Source: Echinococcus granulosus (lineage: Eukaryota; Platyhelminthes; Cestoda; Cyclophyllidea; Taeniidae). From it: a stretch of 64,000 bases of DNA. A model generated the notes under the pieces. The model had not been told where the DNA came from, made no database searches, and was given only the letters and a program-made list of their open reading frames with translations. The stretch is taken from contig NW_020170393.1 in NCBI RefSeq assembly GCF_000524195.1, positions 1,422,722 through 1,486,721 on the forward strand. Reading direction: 5' to 3'. The position numbers and the translations under genes are program-made. Every line of letters starts with the position of its first letter. The stretch's first letter is position 1. Shown here in pieces: positions 23,300 to 37,618 of this stretch.

Positions 23300-26200
23300 T
23301 TTCCTTCCCATTTTCAAGTCGTATAAATAACATTGCGTAACTTCCCCATGTTCAGGAAGATGCACCAACCATGGAAGCTAGCCTGCTTGAGACATTTCAA
23401 AGGCGAAACGCTCTTGGAATACTGCGGGAAAGTTAAGAAAGACTCTACAGCCTTTAGACCTGGCTGAAGCTCGGATCGTAAAGCAGATAAACTCGAATTA
23501 CATCCAATTCAGGCTACATTTTATGATATGAGGGTGTGAAACAGCAGGTGAATAGTAAGGAGCACAATAATGGTCACCAGCGTTCCAGATTAGAAATGAC
23601 AACAATATAGCAAAACTGGTTAATTATTTCCCTCAGTCTTGCAGTAACAGTCTTCTAAACCAAATGCATTCCTTCTTCTAATTCCATCAGGTCCGATAAT
23701 AAGGAGCCAACTGGTCAGCTAAATCATTACAGAAACCCATCAGCCATCTCAAAGTTGTCATGAGCTTGCTACCACCCAGGTGTCATCTTTCCGGAAGAGG
23801 AAGGCCGGTTTGATATTTACGCAAGAGAAGTCGCAGATAAGGCCCTTACGAAGCGCTCTGATGCTTCGTCATTCCCATTCGCGGTAAGTTTTAGGCACCA
23901 TTTCCTCCTCTTGTTTTCCCGATAAAAACGCTCGCATTGAAATTCACAGCCCGAAAGGTTTTTATTGGGAGGGGCTTCAGGTGGGGTGTAGGGGTGGATG
24001 TATGAATGCCCCCCCCCCTCCCTCTCCTCTCCCCCAATAGGGTTACAGCCTCGTAATACTGTCCCATTTCCCACTCATCGATTGAGAAAATACAAGGCAC
24101 AAGCTTTTCCCAGTGGACTAATATATTCCCTATTAACATTATCCATAGATGACACCCTGATTTTCTTAAAGTCTGCAACGTAATACGTGCTCCTCACCAG
24201 TCTGCGGAAACTGGCTATACCTAGACATACATCATAGGGTTGGCTGAATTTATAGTAAAAGATTTGACGTAGGTTGTTCCTAGCATGAAGGCAGTAGCAG
24301 TTTTTACTTTTTAAGTAGCAGCCGAGTTCGTAAGTTTAGTTGTTTTAGTGTTGATACCATTAGAACAGCGAGATGTCTGAACTGCGGACATCGAGTGTGT
24401 TCTACGATTGACAGTAAACGTCTTGAGAAAAAAAATTCTTTAGGTTGTTCTAGGACATCCATTTTTAACTTTTACAATCAAATTCACTATACGTAATTCA
24501 AAAGGAATGCCTTTTCTTTTGCGAACCTTCTTCTTGGCTCTTGTGAAGCCAAAAAAAACGATTTTCAGACGGAATTATGGCCTTTTCTCCTTCCATGTTT
24601 CTAGTATTGGAAATAAAGGCGAATAAGCATTTGTAACTTATTCAAAAATTCCTTGTAAATGACAAGATGCTGTTCGGGTACTGGTATTTGAACCTCCAAT
24701 TGACGGCTCCCAAATCATCACGTCATACCCACTGACAAGTTGTCACATTTTTTTGTGCTCAATGCATAAAGATGGCTATTTGATGTATACAGCTACATAC
24801 CCATTAACATTAATTCAAGGAATAAGCTAAAAGTGGGGCTTGAAAATGACCAAAGATCCCTTAAAACTCATCATACAAGACAATTTGTACAACTTAATCC
24901 CAAGTTGATGTGATGCGAACCACCAATTTATCCCACTCACATGTCTTAATTTGAAGTTTCAAAGTGAGACTTGTGTGTTATCACCAAAGAGTCGGCAGTT
25001 TAAACAACTTTGTCCATTTTATTAAATCTCTTCAAACCGCCAATTTTATTCTCCCCACAAAATCCCTGATTAACAGTGATCGGCAGTTTCTTCCATAAAG
25101 CAAGTGATTAATGTGCCACTTAATTCTTTCCAACAAATGCCTGCCAATTTGCTAAAGAGAAAACGAATTTTAGGGAAGAAAATTGTATCCTCCATTGCAT
25201 ACAACACCTCTCGGAGGATTTAGTGATGACATCATTCCACTTAGAAGAGACATCTTACAAATGTTTACCAATAGTTACTAAAAAAAAAAAATTTCTCCAA
25301 CCCTCTTTTGTGCTCCATTTTTCTTCGAAAAGGCTACAGGAAGAGACAACTAAAGGCATAAATTCTAGAAGCCCGACAGGCTACCATTGTGATTGGCTAA
25401 AATCTCACCTAGTGTTATATTCACCTAAGATAACATTCCAAATAGACCTAATTGGATTCTCCCAGTAACCGAGGTTTTCAATACCTTTCGTCTACCTTAC
25501 GCGACAGCTGCCACTGGTGTCCGCTACAGAAGTGTCAGACAGAAGTGGACATTTAAGCAGCCAGTGTAGAAAAGTGGCCCTCTACCACAAAACTTTTTTC
25601 CTAATACGGCATGACTAAGAATAAGCCACTTTTATGGCCTTTAAAAGCCACTTCACCACGTCTAGTTGGAAGACAGTAGTGTCAACTGACTTTTGAAGCC
25701 TCGATGTTGGCAGCTGAACAGGGCCTAAAGTTGCCAATGTAATCAAATTTGTCTGATTTCATGCACACTTGAAACAAAAGTCGAGGTCGAGAGAAAACTA
25801 GGAAACGCGCGTGCGTTGTCAAGACATTACTCGTCGACGAATAATTCATCCTTCTAACTTATAAAATCGAGATATTTTTTTAAACAAACCGAAAGTATGT
25901 AGCAATTAGCTCAGGTCTTTCAAACCTTAATTTTATGGATTGAGGCAAACTACAAGGCGCTACTCCAGTAAGTGTAACAAAAGACGCCTTTATGGCATGA
26001 TTTCTTAGTGGATTGTGGAAGCATTTTGTTGTAGACTAATCCATCGACGCTAAATCTTCACTGATTGTTAAACCCAGCCCAACTTACTCACTACACTGTA
26101 GAATTTACCCATTCGGATCCCAAGTGTACACCCTCAAATGTGGAATGACTTGAAAGGGATCTATTTTATAAGTTGAGGCTAAACTAATCAAACCCCCATC

Positions 26201-27900
26201 TACTTAATGTGTATAATACTTACTCTTCAGCTATAACGTTATTACTTTAATTATTTAATTTGCCATGTTGCTAACTGGATTGTAGGCTTCTTCCCTCCTC
26301 TGAAAACGACTGACCAAACAATTAAAAGGAGTGCTAATAAAAGAGCCTCTTGCTAACGTCAGGGACGTCAATCTTGACATAGATGGGAAACAGGTGGACT
26401 GCAAACTGAAAAAATAACATAAACTGGTAAGCTGTTAAAATAGTATCAGGATGCCTCCATTGGAAACAAAAATGCTACTTTAGGTGTTTGACTGCTGGCA
26501 GTGGGGGATCATCCGAGATTACTCCTTGAAATTTGCCAAGAACTCAGATTTTATGGTACCGTTATGGGGGCGGACTGGTACCTGTGAAGGATATGCGGGC
26601 GCCTGCGACATAACAGGTCAAAAGTCATGGCATAAACTTGAACCATCTGTGAAGAGGGTGAGAGGTGGAGAGGGGGAAGGATTCGACAAAACTGTCATGA
26701 TTTTATAAAAATACTGTTTTATTAAGTTGCATGGTGTGATAGTAAAGACAGAGAATTCGGGGTGTTGACAAACACACCAAGTTGCCAATGTTTCATATTA
26801 GGTCAATAAAATGTATTTTTTTTTTTAAGGCGTAATACTTTAATTGTTTGGTTAATTATCCGTATTGAGGACTGGCCACGCTGGGCGGCAGGGCCTTCTA
26901 GGCGTGACAGTGGCCCGAGTATTATGCATTCTTGCGTCTTCAGGTAAGCCTCGGTGAGTTACATTAGTTTTGCCACTATCAGCCTATCAAAGCCGTCCTC
27001 TTAATACTTAATTAGGGTAGGTAATGAGAATTATCAATGTTGTGTAATTTGAATATCCTAATTGAGAAAGCAGTGGGATCTAGATAAGTTTGGTGGTAGC
27101 TAAAAATTCACTTTTCCTCATCGTTTCTCACTTTTTGCCGAGCAAATCTTTTTAGTGAAAAAATAAATCCAATTTGTCGAACAAATTGGCATATCTGATA
27201 CTCTTTTGCCCTTGTTTATGCCTTACCCCAGTTGGTACGTACTTTTACTGCAGATTTCTAGAAAAAAAATTGACAATTGATGGCATTCAAATTTTGTAAT
27301 GCCAATTTTGTTTTTCTAGAGAATGCAATGCACAAACGTCATTTTTTCCTTATCTTGGAGGTCTTATGTCCTACCAATTTTTCGTGCTAAAGTACCACTC
27401 TATTTGCCCTCTCCTTTGCTAAATTGCAATTAACCATGCTTTGAAAAAAAAAACATAATTTCCAGGAGTGGAAGATGCAAATAAATAGAAAAAAGGACTT
27501 TTACAAAATTTCAGTTAGTAAATCTTTTAGTGGTTTACTTTGAAAATATTACCATTCGAATGACTTAGCCTACCTGGAGAAACAAAGTGGTATTCACCAG
27601 CATTAAAAGGGTGAAGCAAAGAAAGGTTTATAATACAGTTGTTTGAATGTAGCTTTTGGGCTAGAGGTGGTCAGTAAATACGAGCCTCGCTAAACCGTGA
27701 CATCTGTACCCATAGAGGACGGCCACGGCCAACTCGTCTGCTCATTCTAAGAGCATGAAGGCAGAGGTGAGAGGGACACCGAGTCCACTGCTATCTTATC
27801 AAAACAAAAACTAGGAATAGCTATAAAATCTAAAAATATTACTTCTAAATTGGTCAAATTAAGCTCTGTACTTGATATAGCTCCTTACAAGGGAGGATTC
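23300..27900. other. Intergenic, no confirmed gene
   Basis: AT-rich sequence with a C-rich tract at 24006-24034. One splice-bounded open stretch at 25915-25967 (see findings) and a repeat-like patch near 26875-26950 are the only structured parts. Confidence 0.45.
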
Positions 27901-28199
27901 CGCCGTAACTTAAGCATTCAAGAGACCATCTACTTTAACTAAATCAGATTACAGGATATATGTCACGGTCTTTTGACTTGTATCCTAGAGAATTGGCCGT
28001 TTTGGTAGCAAATGTCCTGATATTTCTCTATACCTACTGCGGTCTTCTCGGTAACTTGATCCGGAGAATGCATGTATTGACTATCAAAAAAAGACTACAC
28101 ACTGTGCAGACGTGGCTAATGGAATGTCGTAATTACTCATGGTACAGTTGGGCCTTCGGTACCAAAGAATGCTAAAAGAATATCAAGAAATGCCCTGAA

Positions 28200-31100
28200 A
28201 AGGAATGCCACCCGACAGAATAATTTTTGATTGATTCTGACGGCTGCTGCTGATAAGGTACTTCTTAGGTCAAAAAGCCATAATGATCGCTAAACAAATA
28301 CATGAATTTTCAGAATACTCTGGCAGTAAAAGACACATTGTTCTACGTCTTTAGAGTCTTATTTGGCTGGTATGCGTAAGGCAGAGAGGCCTCCTCGCTA
28401 TAGCAGAAAATTGGGACGATAACAGTCTAACCCTTAGTTCAGAGGAAAGCAGTTCCCCTTCGGTCTCACCTCTGCCACGCTTATTCTTCAGTAGTGGATT
28501 TTAAATTCGTTAAGTTGGTAGAAACTAATCTTGGAAATGAAAAGATAAACTCTCCTACTGAGTCAGGATGGGTTACAGCATTTATTGCACTAGAAGTGAC
28601 TTTGTCTGAAAATATCATAATCTCTCAATAATACATTCTTCTTCTTTTTCTTCTCTTTCTTCCCAAGTCCTTAACTTATGTAGTTTAATAGTTGTTCCTA
28701 GTACTGCTTATAAAGATGTTAGGTGACAATTCCAAGAAGGTAGGAACACTTGGGAGACTGGTAGTATGGTCATCACACGCAAGTCTTCCTTCCACCCATG
28801 TGGGAATAAATTTCAATTTGACAGTGTGCCAAATTCTTATTTTCTGCCGAGTTGGAGCAGCACAGTCATGATATTACTGCCTGTCGCATTTATCCCAGTG
28901 TCCGCGAACCGGAATGTCGAACTGGCCGAATGTGGGTGAACTGATTCCACGACGGTAACATGTCAGCTAGGGGTTGTGAAAGAGGGTGTTCTCTCAATCG
29001 GATCTCTAAGATTAAGGGATTAATTGTTCTGGTATAAACCCTTCCGTGACTCATATCCCAGTACACAGTGAAATTCTTGCCCTTCTATTTGACTGTTCTG
29101 TGGATGTAGAAGAATGCTTTTACCTGAACAAATGAAAAGATGCATACATAAGTAAGGACTTGAAACTTTAAAAGTTTAGTCACGTGGCTCTGAAGCTTTT
29201 CAGATTACCAGAAGAATAAAACATGCTTTTTTTTCTTAAATAGAATGGCAAGACAAAAGACTATTTATGCATGTTAAAAGACGTCCGCGTGTCCACTTTA
29301 GAGCGGGAAAAGAGTGGGAAATAAAATAAAAGGAGCTTGGCTTGAGCCCAGGTCAAAAGGTCCACTTCGAGAACATTCGAACAGCTTTAAGCAGCATGTT
29401 TTAATGAAACATTTTGAATAATCATATTTTAAAATCAAATCACATTATTAGGGTTTTGTTATGCCCGGCAAAGAGCCGGACGTTCAACACTCAAAAGGGA
29501 GGACTACAAGAGATGAGACATGAATGACACGTACATGCGTTAAGTGCTAGTCACATTCTCAGCAAGTGCGGACATGTTTGCAGAACAGGCATAACAACGC
29601 GTCAGAACACGCTGCCGCCTCTGGAATTTTACAGTAGCATAAACACACCTCCTTGGAGGTAGCGCATTTAGAACAGGCGTACATGCGTAGATGGAGGTTA
29701 AAATTCTTGTTGTGCCTAGGGTGGATCCCTTACCTTCCTGACGTTGTTTTAAGCAAGTAGAGAGTCGTGGAATAGAAACAGTAATTAATTCAAGCGAATT
29801 TCATTACTTTTTATAACAAAACGTCTTTACAACCCAGAACTTCTCTTTGTCAATCTTATATCTATTAATAGACCAGCATACCTTATTGCTTCTTCACAGA
29901 TGTCGAGGGTGGATTACGTTGTTGGCAGCAGTGAGCCATCCGGTCCAAACAAACACCACTCCTGATTCCGTCCACAGTTGACTCTACAGCTACTCGAAGG
30001 AAAAGGATGGTTAAAATCCTGCCGGCTTGGAAACCACCCTATTTTCCAGCTCTGTAGGACGGCTATTAATAGAGCAAGGTCCGGTTTTCACACATCCGTT
30101 ATACAGGCCGACAGCCGCGTCATTCGCTTTAATGTTCTATTGTGTTTCCAAGTGCTTAGAATTTCAGTATGACGTGGTCATAAGATCCTAAATAAACAAA
30201 ATAGGTAATTTTGGGGAATGATATCCAAATAATCTGTTTGCTAGGTTGACTTTGTAGGAAGGATTATCATGAGGTGGTCCAAAACTCACGCAACTCCTGT
30301 GTGGTGGTAAGTTCGGGGGAAAATTGGCTTTGCTTAGATGCGGCGGTAGTAGCGAGCATGGTGATGAATAGAAGTTGACCTCCAGGATCAGCAAGGCACG
30401 TTTGTAATCCCAGCAATTTTGGGCTGATCTTTAGAAGAGCGAGTAACGCATGAGTCAGGCTTGATGTAGAAAATCGGCATGAAACAGCCTTAAAACTGTC
30501 ATATAAATTTAGCTACCATGACCTTCAAGTGCTCTCTTCCAAATTGATCTCGCCTTGGCACATTTCAGCTAACAGAGGACACAACAGAAGTTAATTCCTT
30601 TGTTAAAATGAGAGAAATTAATCCTTTCTCAGTTTCGACTAAGGTTCGCAGGAGGCCTCTTTACGGTCGAATGGGAAGTATATCCACAGAAATCACAGGA
30701 GAAGCTGTTTAGTAGGGGAAGAGCTCCATAAAATCCACGTCTCTTCAATCATTTCTTCCTCTCCTAAGTATAACTGGAAATTTCCATCAGTTGGGTTTAT
30801 GAGCCTCTTAATTAGCTAATTCAATGTTGGAGCTAGATGATGAAGTACAAATAGAATTGACACCTCCTGTTCCCTTTTCTGCATTTCGGTGAATTCTATG
30901 GTCCCACTCAAGAGTCACTTGTCGCAACTTATTGAATGTTACCGTGGCAATTGTTTTCCTCGCCATTCCTCCACGTTTATTTCCTTGACTTGCCAAACTC
31001 CTGTAAGCAAGTAACCGATAAAGTTACATTTTGGTAAGAAATTATCCTCCCAGATACACTTAACAACAGTTATGACTTTAATCTTGGTAAATAATGAACA

Positions 31101-31970
31101 AAGAGCAACTCATTGTGACTACAGACCGCTGTCGGTGTCACAACATTCTGCTTCAGGTTATTGATATGTCAGCCTATCACAGGGCGTCGAGGTCATGCCC
31201 CCTAAGCTGACCTTCATTTTCAATGCCAATGGGTTTTAGAGTTTGTTTTTAAAGGGTGAGTAAGAAGCACAATGCTCCACATGTGAAGTCCAATGCCATT
31301 AAATTGTCGCACTGCATTGAATCATCGCATTTATGACGCCGTATCGAGGCGAGGTGAAGGATGTACACGAGTGGCCCCAGCATTATTCTTCACTTATGCC
31401 GACAAGTTTAAAGAGCAAATAAGCATCCGAATGAGTCAGATATCGCTGATGAATCACCACTCCATTTCCATTTCACTCAAATTAAGCATAAGTTATCATC
31501 AAATTTAGTGAAATAGGAAAATGAATACATTTCTTCTCCTGTTACCACCCGAATTAATGAGTGAAAGGGATGTCAGAAATGGAACTCGATTCCTCCTATC
31601 ATTTAATATATTTTTGAGGCGAATCGAAGTGGACTGGAATCACTTATACGTCTTCCAGGTCAACAGGAGGGTATCAGTCATAACCTGACCTTTGTAAAGT
31701 ATTTAAGACGTGCTTGAGCTATCCAGATGGTAAGCACGAAATTCTCTTAAACTGCTGGTGGAGTCGACTTAAATTACCAAAATCCATGTAATTACCACAT
31801 AACAGCATATCTCAGGTCAAATGAAGGCGCCTTGAACCCTGATATTTTAACCATAAAAACAAGTACGTAGCTGAAAGTTAATAAATTTGTTGCATTCAGA
31901 AGAATGCAAAAAAATATAGGCCAATATGACATACTTGAATTACTTGTTTAGCTCCTAGTTTTGGTTACAC
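28200..31970. other. Intergenic, nothing assigned
   Basis: No exons with matching splice sites, no RNA gene and no clear transposon domain were recognised on either strand. Confidence 0.45.
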
Positions 31971-31974
31971 AGAC

Positions 31975-32300
31975 ACTTAAGACCCTGCAATTGTACTTCC
32001 TCTGGCCTGCATAGCCTCCTCTCAGCCCTTCTCACGACTCGGGGTGCTAACTTCTTGGCAGCGGAAAGCCAACTTGATCCTAACGAACAGCTGCCTTGAT
32101 TTCCATTCTAGAATGCTGATGGGCGAATATTTGACGACTCCCTACAGAAGGGTCGTAATTGACAACCACTTCCAGCAACCACCCCACTTCCTTGTTCGGC
32201 GGGAGTTCTATCAACAACTAAAGCAAGACTAGCTATAAATTGTGTGAAGAAGTTTGTTACGCAGCTGTCTACGACATCTGTGCCTTGGTAATGCATATTC
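31975..32300 (+). repeat. Fragment of the LTR-ended miniature element
   Basis: GATGGGCGAATATTTGACGA at 32117-32136 parallels GACGGGCGAATCGGTGACGA at 54711-54730. GTTACGCAGCTGTCTACG (32257-32274) parallels GTTACGGAGCTGTCTACG at 54850-54867. Spacing between the blocks is similar in both copies, so this is a partial copy containing the end of the left terminal unit and the internal region. Confidence 0.6.
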
Positions 32301-35056
32301 TGTCCTAGTACCTTGACTTCTTCCGACTTTGGGGGAGATTTTAGAGCCCCACAATTAGGCGTTAAATTATTGCCGATTCCTCTTTTTTATTGCAAAAGTA
32401 TAATCTGAAACTCCCAAATTCATCTAAATTCATCCATTGCTTTCTACTTCCCAAATATAGGCCTTTTTTACTGCTGGTTATGTGAAAATGTGGGTGTGAG
32501 GCACCGCTTATTACCAAGCGGAACGCTGTGAACCTGGCCGAAAAAATCAATGTAAAATCGGTAGGTGGCCTCAAAAATCAATGGCCGTTCAATAAAGGTG
32601 TGCGTGATAGGCGACACCCACCACCGCACCCGGTAGTCATTTGCTAGTAGCAATGAACCGCTCATTTTAAATCAGTACTGTCTATAGAGCTGTGAGTGAA
32701 GGATTTGGAAGAGGAGGGAAATTCAAAGAGCCATCTTTTTAGGGGAGGTTTTATGCGGGCAATCATTTAAAAGGCAAGCAATTTTGATAAATTCACCTGC
32801 AAAATCAAATAAACAATAAGCCAAGTGGAAAATTCTATCAAAATAAAACCCTTCTGTCTGATTTTTTGATGCAAGGCCAAAAGGGTATCAGCCTGAATGA
32901 GGTCATAACTCACGAAATAACGTCAGCGAATCCTACGTGACGCACTGTTTGCATGGGTGCTAAAAGAAGGTTGGCTTATGCGTCTCCTTTGGTACGAAGA
33001 CCAATAGTTGTCAGGTGACTTTGTTGAATTTTTTTAAAATTTGTGCGTCACAGATTTACCGAAGATAGGTTCACTGAAATGCAAGGAGCGAATTTCTAAT
33101 GGCGCCAAAACAGTGCAAGTGGATTGCTGCAGCATTTTACGGGTTAACAGAGTGAAAAAATGGAACGTTTAAATTCATTTTTTCTCCACTGATGCAAATA
33201 TTAACAGGGCACTTCAGCGTTCCCATCGGAACTAAGTGCTAAGCAATTCCAGAGGTCTTACTTGAGAGGAAGGAAACCTTCCTTCAGAAAACTGTTCGTT
33301 CTAAAGTCCTTGAGACAAAAGTTAATGAATTGATACGGTGCAATCCAGGCAGTTTACAATTTGAAGACTGTAAGTGTCAAAGAATCCCTAAACAGTCGGT
33401 AAAAAATGCTGCCATGCTTAAAAAACTGTCTATCCGATTCGTGCATATTGAAACTTGGAGGTCACGTTTAGATCCAGTTTCGCGGCTTTGTTGACGGTAC
33501 CGGTGATTTATACGACAAATTTGTACTATAAACACAAAAAGGTTATTCTTGTCTTAATTTGAACCGGCAAGCACCTCAACTTGGATAAAATCGCGTAAAA
33601 TTTTCTGCTTGATTCGCTCTTATTACCCGAATATGGAAGGCACATCACCGTTAAACTGGTCATTGAATACGGCTTGATGAAATAAGATCGTTGTCAGGAG
33701 CATTTGTGTTCTGTTTTTTGCCATCTTGTCGCTCATTCGCCAAAATCCGCTTTTTAACGGAATCGCCTGTGAAGTGAACTAGGAATTACCTTTAAAGTGA
33801 GCAAAGACCCAATTACCTAACCCCAAAATATTCAGTTGGTCTACCTAGACTCAAGACTGCAAACCCCCGGGGCGTACAAAATGATGGACGTCAAAATGAC
33901 TATTTACGCTTCCTACTTCAAAGTAGGCTAAATTGTGAGTAAAAGCGAATATTAAGTAGAGCTTATCACCACACCATCAACTGTGAAGTCCATGGTATTC
34001 TTCCGTTTTAAAATATCTTAGTTGTCCAATTGAAAAGTCCCATTTGCACAAATATCACTCTTTCAACCTCCAAAAGCGGGTTTGTCTTCCTAAGCACTCC
34101 TTAAAGTTGCCTTCTGATAAACCGGAAGTGTGTATTTCTTGAAAATTTTGAATCGTGCGTGTTGATAAATCGCCTCAAAGCGGTAAGCCTTAGTATCACG
34201 AAAGGCTATTTAATAAAATTTGTTAGGCTTTAGAGCTGTGGTGACGAGTAACAACAGTTGTTTAAATTAAGTCGGAACTATTATTTTAGCCTATTTCAAA
34301 CTCATTATTTAGCCTTTAGAAGTGTTTCGGCCTTCAACACGTGAGTCCAGGCAAACTCTATAAAGAGTGCTACTGAGTATCATCCTCCACAGGGTCGCTG
34401 CTGAAGTCACTACATAAATTGTTAAAATTTTGCAACGTTTGCACACAGACACAAAAAGCTATGCAATCACTGGACAGTAGACTTTTTGAAGTCTTTTCTT
34501 GTTACTAAATCTACTACTGCTACTGCCGTCATTGTAAATAAAGCAGTTTATTGGGCAGCTCCACCCCGCAATTCTTACTTTGTGCCCTCTGTTTGACTTC
34601 CTTTACCGTAAATCTCTTGTAGCCCTTAAGCTTGCTACAAGTCGTGCATTTGTGAGGCTTTATGCTTAAAGGCTTATTTTATTGTCAATTTTATGCGAGT
34701 CCCATTATTTTCTCATCCTATTCTGACGTCACACATATGTGACATACTTTCTTTATCATTTGATAATAACCGATTACACCACATTTGCACCGTAAACATT
34801 TGAACAATAAATTGTGTGTAGGACGTTGCTAAATCGATGACAATTGCATTTTTAGTTTTTGAACAGCAGATAAATTAGTACAAAGATTCGTGAAGGTGTC
34901 CCGCTTGACTAGTAATACATCTAGGCTCTCAAGCCCGAAGATCCACTGTGACCTTGGTGCGACGCAAACAACACAACATTGCATTAGACACAAAAATAAA
35001 AGGTTTTTGCAAACATACAGTAAGTTTAAAGTTCAGACATGAACGGATGAGCGTCT
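32300..35056. other. Intergenic with possible LTR remnant
   Basis: No exons found. A TATAAAG at about 34360 and an AATAAAG at about 34536 with intervening CTACTGC repeats could be an LTR promoter and poly(A) site, but no matching second LTR is seen. A minus-strand AATAAA (TTTATT at 34678-34683) may serve the next gene. Confidence 0.3.
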
Positions 35057-37618
35057 TTAGGGGTCACGGTCCAAAGAACTATGCAGTTGTTTATCCCGTA
35101 ACTGCCGCTCTTGTTGTCGCCTCCTCCTTTGTTGCTTGAAGCACTGGCCATGTCCACAGTAGTGCAACAACCCAAGTGCCTCATGAACACCTTGCTGGAC
35201 AGCTTGGGAGAGGAGTCTGTGGAGATGACTCGCTTCTGGAGTGGAGTTGGAAGGCAGGTCGCCGCGGATGTGGGCCACTGCCAGGTTATAGGATGCGACG
35301 CCGTGACCGGCCTCGGCTGCTTTTGTGAGCCAGTGTTCAGCTTGTTTAGCATGCTCTGGATCCTCGTCCCGACGGCTGAGATAGTACTGGCTCAATAGGT
35401 GCTGCGCCTCCTATAAGAATGACACACAACTGTTGTCTATAGGAGAAGATTGTCCATCTTTTGATAAGCAAACGGAAGGTTTGTAGTCTGTTGTGGCAAA
35501 AATATGGTAGAAGGAGTTATCTTTATCCAGCCTGTGATATAGACTCGTGATTTTACTTTTGAGAAAGAAATTTGCTGGATGAAGAGCTATTGCTGACCGC
35601 AAAAATCATGGACATCTTCGGGTTTTAAAATGGAATCTATCATGACAGTTGGAAATACGTCAAGCCTAATGACCGGAGCTGCCACTGTTTAATACACCTT
35701 TATCTCCTTTCACATTACTTTTCGTTGTTGACAAACTTTAAATAGATGTAGGAATTTTCTTGGTTATGCACGACTGCTGCTACAAAGTGAATCAAGAAGG
35801 AGTTTGGAGTCGATGAACAGGTACCTAGACAGATCAAAGACTCAATTACAGATTACAGACTAGATTATTAACTAATGTCAATAAGTTTCCTTAAAATGAC
35901 TGGTTTAGCAAAGTATTCAACTCCGTGGGCTCTTCAATCTTCGCATTGGGGTCACCACCTTGGTGCAATAGAGCCTCGACCTTGTACATGACCTCTCGGC
36001 TCTTCTGTTTAATAATTGCAAATCTTCTGCCAAAGTGGTATGTTTTGTAGCTTTTTCAAGGAGGGAAAATGAAAAGGAAGTTAATTCCAAATTTGAATGC
36101 CCTGTATTCTGTATTGAAAATGCTTGAATGTCAAGTTGATAGGTCCTGACTCCATACTTGAAGGAACTTTTCTCTTCTATAGACTACTGTGGTCCACATG
36201 AACGAGTCATAGACAAATTTGGTATTATAACTTTGAATAATACATTCACACGGCTACCTCAATGAGACCACCAGACGAAGTGCATCTCATACTACTCAAA
36301 TAGGCTAAGTATTTGTATATGTAGACAACAATGGAGCAGACAAATGTTAGCATAATTTAACCAAAGGTAATCACTTAAGTTAAATTCTCATAGAAAAAGC
36401 TTTGTTTGAGGTAAACTTTCCCTATGCTTCGAATAACTTGTGTGCCTCATCGGAATAAACCTTGGTGGATAGTAGCAGTGTTTGAGTGAACCTAGGGACC
36501 CGGGAGAGCTGAATTATCTCAAGTGATGCAATCAAATTGTATATGTGACTTATTTTGTTCTCCATTTCACCTACTCCTACCTTTCTTTCTTAAGTACTTC
36601 ACTTGTGTTGAGTACATGCATACACATATCCTGACAGATGGGTACGGTGTCACAGTTATGATCATTTCACGTGATAAGACGCAGCAGTGAGAACGTTTAT
36701 TTTTTCACAGAAGAATGTTTCTCTACTTTCCAAGCAATCGCTTTTTTAGTCAATCACAAGTTGCACAGAAAGTTCTTTGCAAAATTCAATGCCTGAGCCG
36801 TGATACCCCTCAAGGAATTCGACAGCCCTGATCTGAAAGTATCTAGGATCACTATTCCGGATATTCTAGTACTTAAATAAATAAGGAAGGAGAGCTTTTG
36901 CATAAATCCGATATAAATGTATTGGCAGTACTTACTACAGAAAGTTTAAGATTTTATAGTGAAAAAAACTTCATATTAGGAATGGGCGCTTGATAAGGAA
37001 TTGCGTCCACACACACGCCATCTGGTATTCGGTCTGGACGTAACATAGACAAGGACCGCAAGATTCGGAACCACCAAAGTCTCTCACTTTCAGTGTTGGC
37101 TAAACAGCTTAAACTTAGCGTTAGTAAAGCTATTTGAGAATACAAAATTCCAATCTAGCAATAAAGTTTGGCATAAGTTAATAGCAACAGAAAGTGGGAT
37201 TTATGCCAAGAAAGAACATAAAAATCCGTATCTTGTGAAAAGTAGTGACGATTTCTAAGAAAACAGCTTCCAGTACCTGATTCTAGATTGTCTTCTCATT
37301 TAAACCAGACTAAGTGTTTAAAAACGCAAAAATAAAAAAAAGGTCTTAATGCACGGAACTTACGGAAGAGCCCAGGTGGGCATAGAATTTCGTAGCATAA
37401 AAGGGCAGATCATGGGCTCGATAATAAACAAAAACTCCTGTGCAAATAGCCACGAAAACTAACGCAATTTCCACTCCAACAACCATCCACGTATCGGGTT
37501 TGCGTCTTCTAGCCAAGGGAACTCTCTCCACATAGGCGGGGAGCTTTCCACCTCTCCAACGTGCCATCGTGAGAAATGAGGCGATGAGCCTACTTTCCTC
37601 GCTGACGCCCAAAGCCAT
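35057..37618 (-). CDS. Membrane-anchored Sel1/TPR-repeat protein
   Basis: The first exon reads 37618 or 37567 down to 37364 (GTAAGT donor). From the second ATG the peptide MARWRGGKLPAYVER has a basic RRRK patch, then one strong hydrophobic segment at residues 27-49. The last exon, 35410 to 35057, encodes two Sel1/TPR-like helical repeats: AEHWLTKAAEAGHGVASYNL, then HRLLSQAVQQGVHEALGLLH, followed by a basic tail and stop. Likely middle exons are 36832-36767 (AVEFLEGYHGSGIEFCKEL), about 36508-36461 (FTQTLLLST), and 36004 to about 35920 (EALLHQGGDPNAK, ankyrin-like). Exons 1-3 are in phase. The junctions into and out of the fourth exon are unresolved, and one small exon may be missing between 35411 and 35900. 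The topology suggests a single-pass membrane protein with a helical-repeat interaction domain; whether it is in the ER or mitochondria cannot be told. Confidence 0.6.
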
